Part shown: positions 40,458 to 50,100 of the stretch, piece after piece
Position numbering within the stretch: the stretch's first letter is position 1
How the letters are laid out: every line of letters begins with the position of its first letter
Source of the DNA: Streptomyces radicis
Lineage (GTDB): Bacteria; Actinomycetota; Actinomycetes; Streptomycetales; Streptomycetaceae
DNA: 64,000 nucleotides
Assembly: GCF_003626575.1 (NCBI RefSeq)
Contig: NZ_RBDY01000009.1
Coordinates: 62,001-126,000, forward strand
Direction: 5' to 3'
Notes under the pieces: model-generated
Database searches by the model: none
What the model was told of the DNA's origin: nothing
The model's input: the letters and a program-made list of their open reading frames with translations, nothing else
Made by a program: the position numbers and the translations under genes

Positions 40458-43151
40458 CTAGATGGCTTCCTTGCGGGTGAGCTGGGTGAACGCCAGCCAC
40501 CCCGGGAGCACCGGCAGCCAGAACGTCATCATCCGGAACAGCACCACCGCGCCGAGCGCCGAGCTGTCCGGCACGCCGAACGCCACGAGCGCGCCGGTCA
40601 GCGTGATCTCGATCGCGCCGATGCCGCCGGGGGTGGGGGCGGCGGAGCCCAGGGCGTTACCGGCCAGGAAGACCACCGCGAGCGTGGGGTAGTGCACGTC
40701 CTCGCCGAACGCCCGCAGCGAGGCGTCGAGGCACAGGATGAACGCCATCGTCATCAGCAGCATCCCGCCGACGCCCGACAGGAGCTTCTTCGGCTGCTGC
40801 ACGACGTCGAGCATGCGCGGCACCACCCCGGCGAACAGGCTGCGGACCCGGTCGAGGATCGCCTTCCTGAGGCTGGGCACCGCGGTGATGATCAGCACGA
40901 TCACGGCCACCGTGAGCAGGCCCGCGATGACCGTTCTCGACGGCGAGAGGGTCGGGGTGCGCTCGGTGCCCGTGAGATAGCCGAAGAGGAGCAGCAGCCC
41001 GATGTGCGCGGTGGCGCCGAACAGTTGGGACGCGCCCACGCTGGCCACCGCGTGCCCGGGGCGCAGGCCCTGGCGTTGCAGGAAGCGGGCGTTGAGCGCC
41101 GCGCCGCCGATCGCCGCGGGCGCGACCAGCTTGACGAACGAGCCCGCGACCTGCGCCGTCACCGTCCGCTTGTAGGACACCTTCTCGGGCACGAACCCCA
41201 GCAGGCTCAGCGCCGCGGCGAAGTACGTCAGCGCCGAGAAGCCCGCGGCGACCAGGACCCAGCCCCAGTTGGCGTTCTCCCACACCCGCTGGAACTCCGG
41301 CTGGATGAGCTGCGACAGCAGGAAGTACGCGGCGAACGCGGCGGCGATGATGGTGACCAGCGTGCGTGGCTTGATCCGTTCGATGCGCGCGGGCTCTATC
41401 GGCGCCTGGGGGCGGACGAGCAGCACCTGCTGGCGGATCTTGGAGAGCAGGTCGGGCTCCCTGGCGTTGTCGAGGGCCTCCTCCATCGCCCGCTTCTCCG
41501 CCTGCTTGGCCGCCTTGACCGTCCTGCGGTTGGTGTCCTCCGGCAGGCTGCCGCGCGCCTCGCGGTACGCGCGGGCCGCGTCGAGCACGATCTGCCGCTC
41601 GCGCTGCGACCGTTCGCGCGACAGCTGCCGCAACGCGGTCCTCGTGGTGCGGCTCAGCGCGATCGGCTGGAGCATCGGCAGGCTGGCCGCGACCGCGTCG
41701 GGGCCGAGCACGGCGACGGCGGCGGAGACGGCACGCTCGGCGCCGACCCGCAGCCCGAACGTCGTGAGCAGCTGTGAGACGTCCATCCGCAGCAGCAGGT
41801 CGCCCGCCGCGATCTCGCCGCCGCGCAGCTCGGTCAGGTACACCTCGCCCTCGCGGTCGACCAGGAGCGAGCCGCCGTCCAGCCTGCGGTGCGCGATGCG
41901 GCGCGACTGGAGGATGGCCAGCTGCCGCCAGGCCGCCTCCATCAGCGCGTCGGTGACCTCGTCGTCGGGCAGCGCGTCCAGGTCGCGGCCGCCGATGTGC
42001 TCGTAGACCAGCATCACCGCGTCGGGGCCCAGCTCGGACGTGGCGATCAGCTTGGGGGCGCGCGCCCCCGCGGCTCCCGCGGCGTACGCCAGGAGCGCCT
42101 CCTGCTCGAGCGCCTGGCGCAGCGAAGGCAGGCTGCGGCGCTGGGTGATGCCGCGCAGCGCGAGCCGCCGCCAGAGCCGGTAGAAGAAGCCCTGCGCCTG
42201 CTGCGCCCTGTCCACCACGGTGACGTCGAGCGGCGGCCCGGTCTCCAGGGTGACCAGGTAGCGGCGCGTGCGCTCCTGCTGGCGGTCGCCGGTGTCCTTG
42301 CCGCCGTCCCGCTCGCCGAGGTGCTCGGCGCGCAGCGCGCTGACCGGGCGGAAGCCGACGTTCCGCAGCCCGGCGAGCAACTGCTGGCCCGTGGCGCGGA
42401 CGTTGGGCGAGCCGACGGCGTAGAGCGTGCCGTAGGCGATGGTCCAGCCGATCAGGACGGTGACCACGATGGAGAACGGCGTGGTGTAGCCCGCCACCAG
42501 CATCGAGAGCGCGTCGAGCAGCAGCACGGCCCACATGGCGAGCCGCCAGCGGGGGCGGTGGTTCATGCCGACGGCCGTGGCATAGGCGATGACCGGCGCC
42601 AGATAGCCGTGCACCGGCTCGGTCACCGCGCCGCTCGGCGCGATGCGGGTCAGCGCGTCCTGCACCGAGTCGGGCGCGAGCCTGGCCACCCACAGGCTGA
42701 ACGACAGCGACACCCCGTGCGCGAGCACCGCGGCGAGCACGCCGTCGGCGATGCGCAGCCCGTCGCGTTTCACCAGCCGCTCGATCGCGAACGCCACGGG
42801 GATCACCAGCACGGCCACGCTCGACGCGAACCCCGCGAAGTTGATCAGCAGCGAAGGCGCCTGGTCCGCGCCCTTGTCGACGTCGTCCTCGATGCCCTGG
42901 GTGGTGCCGATCGCGAACGTCGCGAGCGCCACCACGAGCGCGATCCCGAGCACCCCGAGGAGCACGCGCAGCAGATCACTCGGCCGGTGGACGCGGGCGG
43001 CCAGGATCGGCTCGTCCACCTCGAGATGGTCCGCGCGCGTCGGATCCGCGCGCAGCAGCGCGTCGAGCGGCTCGTCGGCGCCGTCCGGCTCGTCCTGCCG
43101 ACGCGCCGTGCGCCCGTCCGCGTGCTGTGCCTCTTCTTCGCCCCGTATCAC
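40458..43151 (-). CDS. UPF0104/AglD-type flippase-like protein with pseudokinase-like middle
   Basis: This 897-residue membrane protein has three parts. About residues 45-245 hold several membrane helices. About 280-490 form a soluble region resembling a protein-kinase fold: I-A-H-R-R-L-D-G-G-S-L-L-V-D replaces H-R-D-L-K-x-x-N, and Y-L-T-E-L-R-G-G stands where D-F-G should be, so kinase activity is unlikely. About 590-890 form the lysylphosphatidylglycerol-synthase-like (UPF0104) membrane domain, with A-A-P-A-A-I-G-G-A-A-L-N-A-R and P-T-P-G-G-I-G-A-I-E. Such domains flip or modify lipids. GTG 43151 has GGGGAA upstream; the frame extends to 43226. It is divergent from the ATL gene. Confidence 0.8.
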   Translation of the reverse strand: MIRGEEEAQHADGRTARRQDEPDGADEPLDALLRADPTRADHLEVDEPILAARVHRPSDLLRVLLGVLGIALVVALATFAIGTTQGIEDDVDKGADQAPSLLINFAGFASSVAVLVIPVAFAIERLVKRDGLRIADGVLAAVLAHGVSLSFSLWVARLAPDSVQDALTRIAPSGAVTEPVHGYLAPVIAYATAVGMNHRPRWRLAMWAVLLLDALSMLVAGYTTPFSIVVTVLIGWTIAYGTLYAVGSPNVRATGQQLLAGLRNVGFRPVSALRAEHLGERDGGKDTGDRQQERTRRYLVTLETGPPLDVTVVDRAQQAQGFFYRLWRRLALRGITQRRSLPSLRQALEQEALLAYAAGAAGARAPKLIATSELGPDAVMLVYEHIGGRDLDALPDDEVTDALMEAAWRQLAILQSRRIAHRRLDGGSLLVDREGEVYLTELRGGEIAAGDLLLRMDVSQLLTTFGLRVGAERAVSAAVAVLGPDAVAASLPMLQPIALSRTTRTALRQLSRERSQRERQIVLDAARAYREARGSLPEDTNRRTVKAAKQAEKRAMEEALDNAREPDLLSKIRQQVLLVRPQAPIEPARIERIKPRTLVTIIAAAFAAYFLLSQLIQPEFQRVWENANWGWVLVAAGFSALTYFAAALSLLGFVPEKVSYKRTVTAQVAGSFVKLVAPAAIGGAALNARFLQRQGLRPGHAVASVGASQLFGATAHIGLLLLFGYLTGTERTPTLSPSRTVIAGLLTVAVIVLIITAVPSLRKAILDRVRSLFAGVVPRMLDVVQQPKKLLSGVGGMLLMTMAFILCLDASLRAFGEDVHYPTLAVVFLAGNALGSAAPTPGGIGAIEITLTGALVAFGVPDSSALGAVVLFRMMTFWLPVLPGWLAFTQLTRKEAI

Positions 43152-43267
43152 TGGTCGCTTCCCCAGGATTCTCCTCGTGCTGGAACTGCCGACCAGCCCT
43201 CCCCCGTGCTGGGACGATAGTGACACGAGAGACGGCCGCGGGTGGGCCGTCCGTGAGATACGGCACC

Positions 43268-43675
43268 ATGAGCGCCATGGCTGACCCCACCGAAGACGCG
43301 GAAGGGGCGCCCACCCGGGGTGGCGCGCACCGGCTGCCCGAGTACGCCGACCGGGTCCTCACCGAGGTCGAACGCATCCCGCCCGGGCGGGTGCTGACGT
43401 ACGGGGACATCGCGCGGCGCCTCGGCGACGGCGGGCCGCGCCAGGTCGGCAGGGTCATGGCGCAGTACGGCGGCGCGGTGCCCTGGTGGCGCGTGGTGCG
43501 CGCGGACGGGCGGCTCCTCCCCGGGCACGAGCGGCGCGCGTTGGAGCACTACCGCGCCGAGGGCACCCCCCTGCGCGCCGGCGCGGACCCCGGCGCGACG
43601 CCACGGCTCGACCTCCGGCGCGCGGTGTGGGACGGGGGCGTGGGCGGCGGGCGCCTGGCGCCCGGGCGCGGCTGA
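43268..43675 (+). CDS. Alkyltransferase-like protein (MGMT family, Cys replaced)
   Basis: This 135-residue protein has the MGMT DNA-binding fold: I-P-P-G-R-V-L-T-Y-G-D-I-A-R-R (helix-turn-helix entry) and P-R-Q-V-G-R-V-M-A with the arginine finger region. The catalytic P-C-H-R of real methyltransferases is P-W-W-R here, so it cannot accept alkyl groups. Alkyltransferase-like proteins bind O6-alkylguanine, flip it out and recruit nucleotide excision repair. This suits the DNA-repair genes that follow. ATG 43268 is chosen; ATG 43277 is possible. Lack of the Cys is read directly from the sequence; the damage-sensor role is family knowledge. Confidence 0.88.
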   Translation: MSAMADPTEDAEGAPTRGGAHRLPEYADRVLTEVERIPPGRVLTYGDIARRLGDGGPRQVGRVMAQYGGAVPWWRVVRADGRLLPGHERRALEHYRAEGTPLRAGADPGATPRLDLRRAVWDGGVGGGRLAPGRG

Positions 43676-43788
43676 GCTTCGGCTCACGCTCACCAGCTTG
43701 CGCCGTCCGTCCGGGGGACGGGTGCGAAACGCTGCGCCCCGGGAGCCGTCTGGCGTACCGTCTCCTCCAACGTCCCCGAGAATGCGCG

Positions 43789-46700
43789 ATGCACGTGAGC
43801 CTCTCCGTCCCCTTCACTGACCGGCCGCCCGCCCCGGGAGCGTACCGACTGGTGCGCGCCCCGGTCGGCGACGCACGGGTTGTAGCTGTGGACGCGAGCC
43901 AGCGCCAGGTGGTTGACCACCGGGGCGGGCCGCTGCTCGTGCTCGCGGGCCCCGGCACGGGGAAGACGACCACGCTGGTGGAGGCCGTGGCCCGCCGGGT
44001 GACGGACGGCACGGACCCCGAGCGCGTCCTGGTGCTGACGTTCAGCAGGAAGGCGGCCGCCGAGCTGAGGGACCGGCTGACCGCGCGCCTGGGAGGAGCC
44101 TCCCCGCAGGCGACCACGTTTCACTCCTTCGCCTACGCGTTCGTACGGGCACATCAGGACCGCGACCTGTTCGCCGAGCCGCTGCGGCTGCTCTCGGGGC
44201 CCGAGCAGGACCTCTATCTGCGCGAGCTGCTCGCGGGCCACCGCGACCCCGGGGCCTCGGGCTCGGGCGTCGAGTGGCCGGACGAGCTGCGCGCCTGCCT
44301 GACCACCAGGGGCTTCGCCGACGAGCTGCGCGCGGTGCTCGCGCGCAGCCGCGAGATCGGCCTCGAGCCCGACACGCTGGCCGGGTTCGCCCGCCGCACC
44401 GGGCGGCCCGACTGGGAGGCGGCGGCCCACTTCCTCGCCGAGTACCTGGATGTCACCGAGGCCCAGGGCGTGCTCGACTACACCGAGCTGGTGCGCGGCG
44501 CGGCGCGGCTCGCCGATGACCCGGGCGTCGCGGCGGCGGTCAGGGCGCGGTACGACGCGGTGTTCGTCGACGAGTACCAGGACACCGACCCGGCGCAGGT
44601 CGCGCTCCTGCGGGCGCTGGCCGGCGGCGGGCGCGACCTGGTGGTGTTCGGCGACCCCGACCAGGCGATCTACGCCTTCAGGGGCGGCGACGTGAACGGG
44701 ATCCTCGGCTTCCCCGACGCGTTCCGCACCCGCGCGGGCGACCCGGCGCCCGTCGCGGTGCTGCGCACCGGCAGGCGCAGCGGGGCCGCGCTGCTCGCCG
44801 CCACGCGCCTGCTCGCCCAGCGCATGCCGCTGTCCAGGCTGCCCGCCGACGCGGTGCGCGGGCACCGGGCGCTGACGGCCGAACGGGACGGCGGGCGCGT
44901 CGAGGTGCGGACGTATCCCACGCCGGGCGCCGAGCTCGACAACATCGCGGATCTGCTGCGCCGCGCCCATCTCGAGGACGGCGTGCCATGGGGCGACATG
45001 GCCGTCCTGGTGCGCGCCGGCGCGCGGTCCATCCCGGTCGTGCGCCGGGCGCTCACGGCGGCGGGTGTGCCCCTCGAGGTGGACGGCGACGACCTGCCCC
45101 TGCGTCAGGAGCCCGCGGTCGCCCCGCTGCTGATGGCGTTGCGCGCGGTCGCCGGGCCAGGCCCCGACGAGGGCGCCGCGCTCGCTCCCGAGGACGCGCT
45201 CAAGCTGCTGACGTCCCCGCTCGGTGGCATGGACGCCGCCGACCTGCGCCGCCTCGGCCGCGCCCTGCGCAACGAGGAGCGCGCCGCGGGCGTCGCCACC
45301 CCGCGCCCCTCCGACGAGCTGATCGCCAGGGCGCTGGCCGAGCCCGAGCGGCTGGTCACCCACGACCCGGCGTACGCGGGGGGCGCGCAGCGCCTTGGGA
45401 CGCTGCTGCGCAAGGCCCGCGAGCTGCTGGCGGGCGGCGGCAGCGCCGAGGAGGCGCTGTGGCTGCTGTGGGACGGCACGCCGTGGCCCGGGCGGCTCGA
45501 ACGGGCCGCACGGCGCGGGGGAGCCGCGGGGCGCAACGCCGACCGCGACCTCGACGCGATGTGCGCGCTGTTCGACGCGGCGGCGCGCGCCGAGGAGCGC
45601 ACCGGAGGGCGAGGGGCGCGCAACTTCCTGGCGGAGCTCGAGGCGCACGACATCGCCGCCGACACGCTCGCGCCGCGCGCCGTGCGCCCCGAGGCGGTGC
45701 GGCTCATGACGGCCCATCGCTCCAAGGGCCTCGAGTGGTCCCTCGTCGTGGTCGCCGGGGTGCAGGAGGGGCTCTGGCCCGACCTGCGGCGCCGCGGCTC
45801 GCTCCTCGAGGCCGACCGCATCGGCCGCGACGGTCTCGCCGAGCCGCTGAGCCAGGCCGCGCTGCTCGCCGAGGAGCGGCGGCTGTTCTACGTGGCCGCC
45901 ACCCGCGCCAGGGACCACCTGGTCGTCACGGCCGTGCGCGGCGCCGACGACGGTGACCAGCCGTCGCGTTTCCTGCGCGAGCTCGGCGTCGAGCCCGAGG
46001 AGGTGAGCGGCCGCCCGCGCCGCCCGCTCGCGCTCGCCGCGCTCATCGCCGAGCTGCGCGCCACCACCGTGGACCCCGACGCCTCACCCGCGCTGCGCCG
46101 CGCCGCCGCCGAGCGCCTCGCCGAGCTGGCCGCGCTCACCGACGACGAGGGCCACGCCCTGGCGCCCGCCGCCCACCCCGAGCGCTGGTGGGGGCTGCGC
46201 GAGCCGACCCGTTCCGCCGCGCCCGTGCGCGACCCCGAGGCGCCCGTCGCGCTGTCGGGCAGCGCGCTCGACCAGCTCGTCAACACGTGCTCGCTCCAGT
46301 GGTTCCTGGGCCGCGAGGTGCACGCCGACGCGCCCGCCACCACCGCGCAGGGCTTCGGCAACGTTCTGCACGTCCTCGCCGACGAGGTCGCGTCCGGCAC
46401 CACGCCCGCCGACCTGTCCGTGCTCATGGAGCGCCTCGACACGGTGTGGGACTCGCTCGCGTTCGAGGCGCCCTGGCAGTCGCGCAGGGAGCAGGCCGAG
46501 GCGCGCGCGGCCCTGGAGCGCTTCCTGCGCTGGCATGTGCTCCAACGCGCCGACGGGCGCGAACCGGTCGCCAGCGAGGCCGAGTTCGACGTCACCCTCG
46601 ACGCGGGGCCGCACAGCGTCCGCATCCGCGGGGTGCTCGACCGGGTCGAGCGGGACGCCGAAGGCCGCGCGTATGTCGTCGACTTCAAGACGGGCCGCAC

Positions 46701-47058
46701 CCGCCCGACCCGCCGCGAGGTGGAACGCCACCCCCAGCTCGCCGTCTACCAGCTCGCGCTGCGGCACGGCGAGGTCCCGGGCGCGGGGGACCCGGCGGGC
46801 GCCGCGCTCGTGCACCTCAGGCAGGGCGCACCGGCGCGCGAGGGCGGCGACGCGCTCCCCACGGTGCAGCGTCAGGAGCCGCTGGGGCGCGAGGGGAACG
46901 GCGACGCGGGCGGTGACTGGGTCGGGGACCTGCTGGCCAACGCTGCGGGGCGCGTCCTCGACGAGCGCTTCACCCCGCACTCGGGCCAGCACTGCGGCTC
47001 GTGCTCCTTCCGCGGCGCGTGCGGCGCGCGCCCCGAGGGCCGCCACGTCGTCGACTGA
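43789..47058 (+). CDS. adnA: AdnA: UvrD-type helicase-nuclease subunit with Fe-S cluster
   Basis: This 1,089-residue superfamily 1A helicase has a C-terminal RecB-family nuclease. Motor motifs: Walker A A-G-P-G-T-G-K-T-T-T near residue 55, L-T-F-S-R-K-A-A, V-D-E-Y-Q-D near residue 260, G-D-P-D-Q-A-I-Y, M-T-A-H-R-S-K-G-L-E-W, and V-A-A-T-R-A-R-D. Nuclease motif: V-V-D-F-K-T-G with Q-L-A-V-Y-Q-L-A (about 960-990). Cys near 835 (N-T-C-S-L-Q-W) and C-G-S-C-S-F-R-G-A-C near 1067 form an AddB-like 4Fe-4S staple. With AdnB it resects double-strand breaks for recombination; reported as essential in Streptomyces. ATG 43789 is the start; GTG 43795 is possible. Confidence 0.9.
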   Translation: MHVSLSVPFTDRPPAPGAYRLVRAPVGDARVVAVDASQRQVVDHRGGPLLVLAGPGTGKTTTLVEAVARRVTDGTDPERVLVLTFSRKAAAELRDRLTARLGGASPQATTFHSFAYAFVRAHQDRDLFAEPLRLLSGPEQDLYLRELLAGHRDPGASGSGVEWPDELRACLTTRGFADELRAVLARSREIGLEPDTLAGFARRTGRPDWEAAAHFLAEYLDVTEAQGVLDYTELVRGAARLADDPGVAAAVRARYDAVFVDEYQDTDPAQVALLRALAGGGRDLVVFGDPDQAIYAFRGGDVNGILGFPDAFRTRAGDPAPVAVLRTGRRSGAALLAATRLLAQRMPLSRLPADAVRGHRALTAERDGGRVEVRTYPTPGAELDNIADLLRRAHLEDGVPWGDMAVLVRAGARSIPVVRRALTAAGVPLEVDGDDLPLRQEPAVAPLLMALRAVAGPGPDEGAALAPEDALKLLTSPLGGMDAADLRRLGRALRNEERAAGVATPRPSDELIARALAEPERLVTHDPAYAGGAQRLGTLLRKARELLAGGGSAEEALWLLWDGTPWPGRLERAARRGGAAGRNADRDLDAMCALFDAAARAEERTGGRGARNFLAELEAHDIAADTLAPRAVRPEAVRLMTAHRSKGLEWSLVVVAGVQEGLWPDLRRRGSLLEADRIGRDGLAEPLSQAALLAEERRLFYVAATRARDHLVVTAVRGADDGDQPSRFLRELGVEPEEVSGRPRRPLALAALIAELRATTVDPDASPALRRAAAERLAELAALTDDEGHALAPAAHPERWWGLREPTRSAAPVRDPEAPVALSGSALDQLVNTCSLQWFLGREVHADAPATTAQGFGNVLHVLADEVASGTTPADLSVLMERLDTVWDSLAFEAPWQSRREQAEARAALERFLRWHVLQRADGREPVASEAEFDVTLDAGPHSVRIRGVLDRVERDAEGRAYVVDFKTGRTRPTRREVERHPQLAVYQLALRHGEVPGAGDPAGAALVHLRQGAPAREGGDALPTVQRQEPLGREGNGDAGGDWVGDLLANAAGRVLDERFTPHSGQHCGSCSFRGACGARPEGRHVVD

Positions 47059-47080
47059 GCGGCGACGACCGAGCGGCGTC

Positions 47081-47108
47081 GGCGGAGTGGCGTCGGCGGA
47101 GTGGCGTC
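47081..47108 (+). repeat. Two 14-bp tandem repeats in the adnA-adnB gap
   Basis: GGCGGAGTGGCGTC occurs twice in succession, with a partial earlier copy. It lies 38 bp upstream of the TAGGCT box of adnB. Confidence 0.7.
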
Positions 47109-47145
47109 GACCCTCGGCCGGAACGGGACTGTCGGAGGCGGGGGT

Positions 47146-47151
47146 TAGGCT
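47146..47151 (+). promoter_or_regulatory. -10 box TAGGCT, predicted leaderless adnB
   Basis: TAGGCT predicts +1 at about 47158, one base before the GTG at 47159. This gives adnB a start of its own besides read-through from adnA. Confidence 0.45.
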
Positions 47152-47158
47152 CACTCGG

Positions 47159-50100
47159 GTGCCCGTCCGACTCAGCCGCCCCGAACAGCTCAGGGAGCTG
47201 CTGGGGATCCCGTTCACCGAGGAGCAGCTGGCCTGTGTCACCGCGCCGCCCGCGCCCCAGGCCATCGTCGCGGGGGCGGGCTCGGGCAAGACCACGGTGA
47301 TGGCCGCGCGCGTCGTGTGGCTCACCGCCACCGGCCAGGTCTCCCCTGGGCAGGTGCTCGGCCTCACCTTCACCAACAAGGCGGCGGGCGAGCTGGCCGA
47401 GCGGATCCGCGCCGCCCTCGCGGGCGCGGGCGTCGAGACCGCGGAGGACGGCGAGCCCCAGGTGTCCACCTACCACGCGTTCGCGGGGCGGCTGTTGGCC
47501 GAGCACGGGCTGCGGCTCGGCGTCGAGCCCGCCTCGCGGCTGCTGGCCGACGCAGGGCGGTTCCAGCTGGCCGCCGAGGTGCTGCGGTCGGCGCCCGCCG
47601 AGTTCGACCCGCCCGCCGCGACGTTCACCGCGCTGGTCACCGATCTCGTCGCGCTCGACGCCGAGCTGTCGGAGCATCTGGTGGCCCCCGAGGCGCTGCG
47701 CGCGTACGACGCCGGGCTGCTGGCCGAGCTGGCGGGGGCCGAGCTGACCAACGCCGACCTGCGCCGCGTCCCCGAGGCCGCCGCGGGGCGCGGGCGGCTG
47801 CTCGACATGGTCGAGGAGTACCGCGGGCGCAAGCGCGCCCGCGACCTGCTGGACTTCGGCGACCAGATCGCGCTCGCCGCGACCCTCGCCCGCGACGTGC
47901 CCGAGGTGGGCCGGGCGATGCGGGAGGCGTTCTCCGTGGTGCTCCTCGACGAGTACCAGGACACGTCCGTGGCCCAACGGATCCTGCTCGCCGGGCTGTT
48001 CGGCGGCGGCACAGGGCACGCCGTCACCGCGGTCGGCGACCCGTGCCAGGCGATCTACGGCTGGCGCGGCGCGTCCGTGGCCAACCTCGACGACTTCCCC
48101 GACCACTTCCCGCACCGCGACGGCACCCCCGCGCGCCGCGACAGCCTCAGCGAGAACCGCCGCAGCGGCGGGCGGCTGCTCGCGCTGGCCAACGACCTGG
48201 CCGCGCCGCTGCGCGCGCGCCACCCCGCGGTCGTTCCGCTGCGGCCCGCCGACGGCGCCGAGCTGGCCGGGCGCGTGCGGTGCGCGCTGCTGCCCACGCA
48301 CGCCGATGAGCTGGAGTGGCTCGCCGACTCGATCGCGCACCTGACGCGGACCGGGACGCCGCCGCGCGAGATCGCGGTGCTGTGCCGCACGGCGGGCGAC
48401 TTCGCGGAGATCCAGGGCGCGCTGGTGGCCCGCGACGTGCCCGTCGAGGTGGTCGGGCTCTCGGGCCTGGTGCACCTGCCCGAGGTCGCCGACCTCGTCG
48501 CGGTGTGCGAGGTGCTGGCCGACCCCACGGCCAACGCCTCCCTCGTCCGGCTGCTCACGGGCCCCCGCTGGCGGATCGGGCCGCGCGACCTGGCGCTGCT
48601 CGGGCGGCGCGCCAGGGTGCTGGTGCGGCGGGCCGGGGGCGACGGCTCGGACGGTGGCTCGGGTGAGGGCGCTGGCGAGGACGCGCGGCTCGCGGCGGCG
48701 GTCGAGGGCACCGACCCGGCGGAGGTCACGTCGCTCGCCGACGCGCTCGACACGTTCGTCGAGGGCGCGGGGGAGCCCGCCGACGGGCTGCCGTTCTCGC
48801 CGGACGCGCGCGTGCGTTTCGCCCATCTGGCCGCCGAGATCCGGGAGCTGCGGCGCGCGCTCGGCGATCCGCTGATGGACGTGCTGCACCGCGTGCTGTC
48901 CGCCACGGGCCTCGAGGTCGAGCTGTCCGCGTCCCCGCGCGCGCTCGCGGCGCGGCGCAGGGAGACGCTGGGCGCGTTCCTCGACGTGGCCGCGGGGTTC
49001 GCGGCGGGGCGCAGCGGCACGGCGGTGGACGGGGAGGCGACGCTGCCCGCGTTCCTCGCGTTCCTGCGGGCCGCCGCGCAGTACGACAAGGGCCTCGACA
49101 GCTCGCTGCCCGGCGCGGAGGACACCGTGAAGGTGCTCACGGCGCACAAGGCCAAGGGCCTGGAGTGGGACGTCGTCGCCGTGCCGGGGCTGTGCGCGGG
49201 GGCGTTCCCCGCCAAGCCGTCGCGCGACTCGTGGCTGCGGCACCCCCGCGCCCTGCCGCACCCGCTGCGCGGCGACGCCGGAACGCTGCCCGAGCCGCCG
49301 GAGTGGACGAGCGCGGGTCACAAGGAGTATGTGGCGGCGACGGCCGAGCACCTGGAGCTCGAGGAGCTGCGGCTCGGCTATGTCACGTTCACCAGGCCGC
49401 GGTCGCTGCTGCTCGGCTCCGGGCACTGGTGGGGTCCGAGCCAGAAGAGGCGGCGCGGGCCATCGGCGTTCCTGGCCGCGCTGCGCGCCCACTGTGACCG
49501 CGATCCGGCGCACGGCGAGGTGGAGCACTGGGCGGACCCGCCGCCCGAGGACGCGGAGAACCCCGCGCTCGCCGGGCCCGCGCGCGAGGAGGCGTGGCCG
49601 CTGCCGCTCGACCCGGCGGCGCTGGCCCGGCGGCGCGCGGCGGCCGACGCGGTGCTGGCGCGGCTGCGCGGGGTGCCGGGGCCGCGGGACGCGGGCGCCG
49701 CGGACGGGCTGACTCCCGAGGAGCGGCGGGCCGTGGAGTCATGGGACCGGGACCTGGCCGCGCTGGCCGGGGAGTTGCGGCAGTCGCGGGCCGTGGTGCG
49801 GGACGTCGGGCTGCCGCTCTCGCTGTCCGCGTCGCAGGTGCAGCGGCTCGCGGCCGACCCCGAGGGGTTCGCGCGCGACCTGGCCAGGCCGATGCCGCGC
49901 CCGCCGCAGCCCGCGGCGCGGCGGGGGACGCGGTTCCACGCGTGGGTGGAGTCCAGGTTCGAGACGCTGGCGCTGCCGATGCTCGGCCCCGACGAGCTGC
50001 CGGGGGGCGACCCCGACGAGGAGGCCGAGATCCGCGACGAGCGGGAGCTCACGGCGTTGAAGGAGGCGTTCTCCCGCACGCCCTACGCCGCACGCAGGCC

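Noticed and set aside
43152..43226. Longer start (GTG 43226) for the flippase-like protein
   Set aside because: The extra 25 residues would begin at or near the likely -10 box TATCGT (43219-43214); GTG 43151 has a ribosome site and a leader of suitable length.
46970..49528. An 852-codon open frame antisense to adnB
   Set aside because: No domain is recognisable, composition is Arg/Gly/Gln-rich, and the opposite strand encodes a complete helicase-nuclease.
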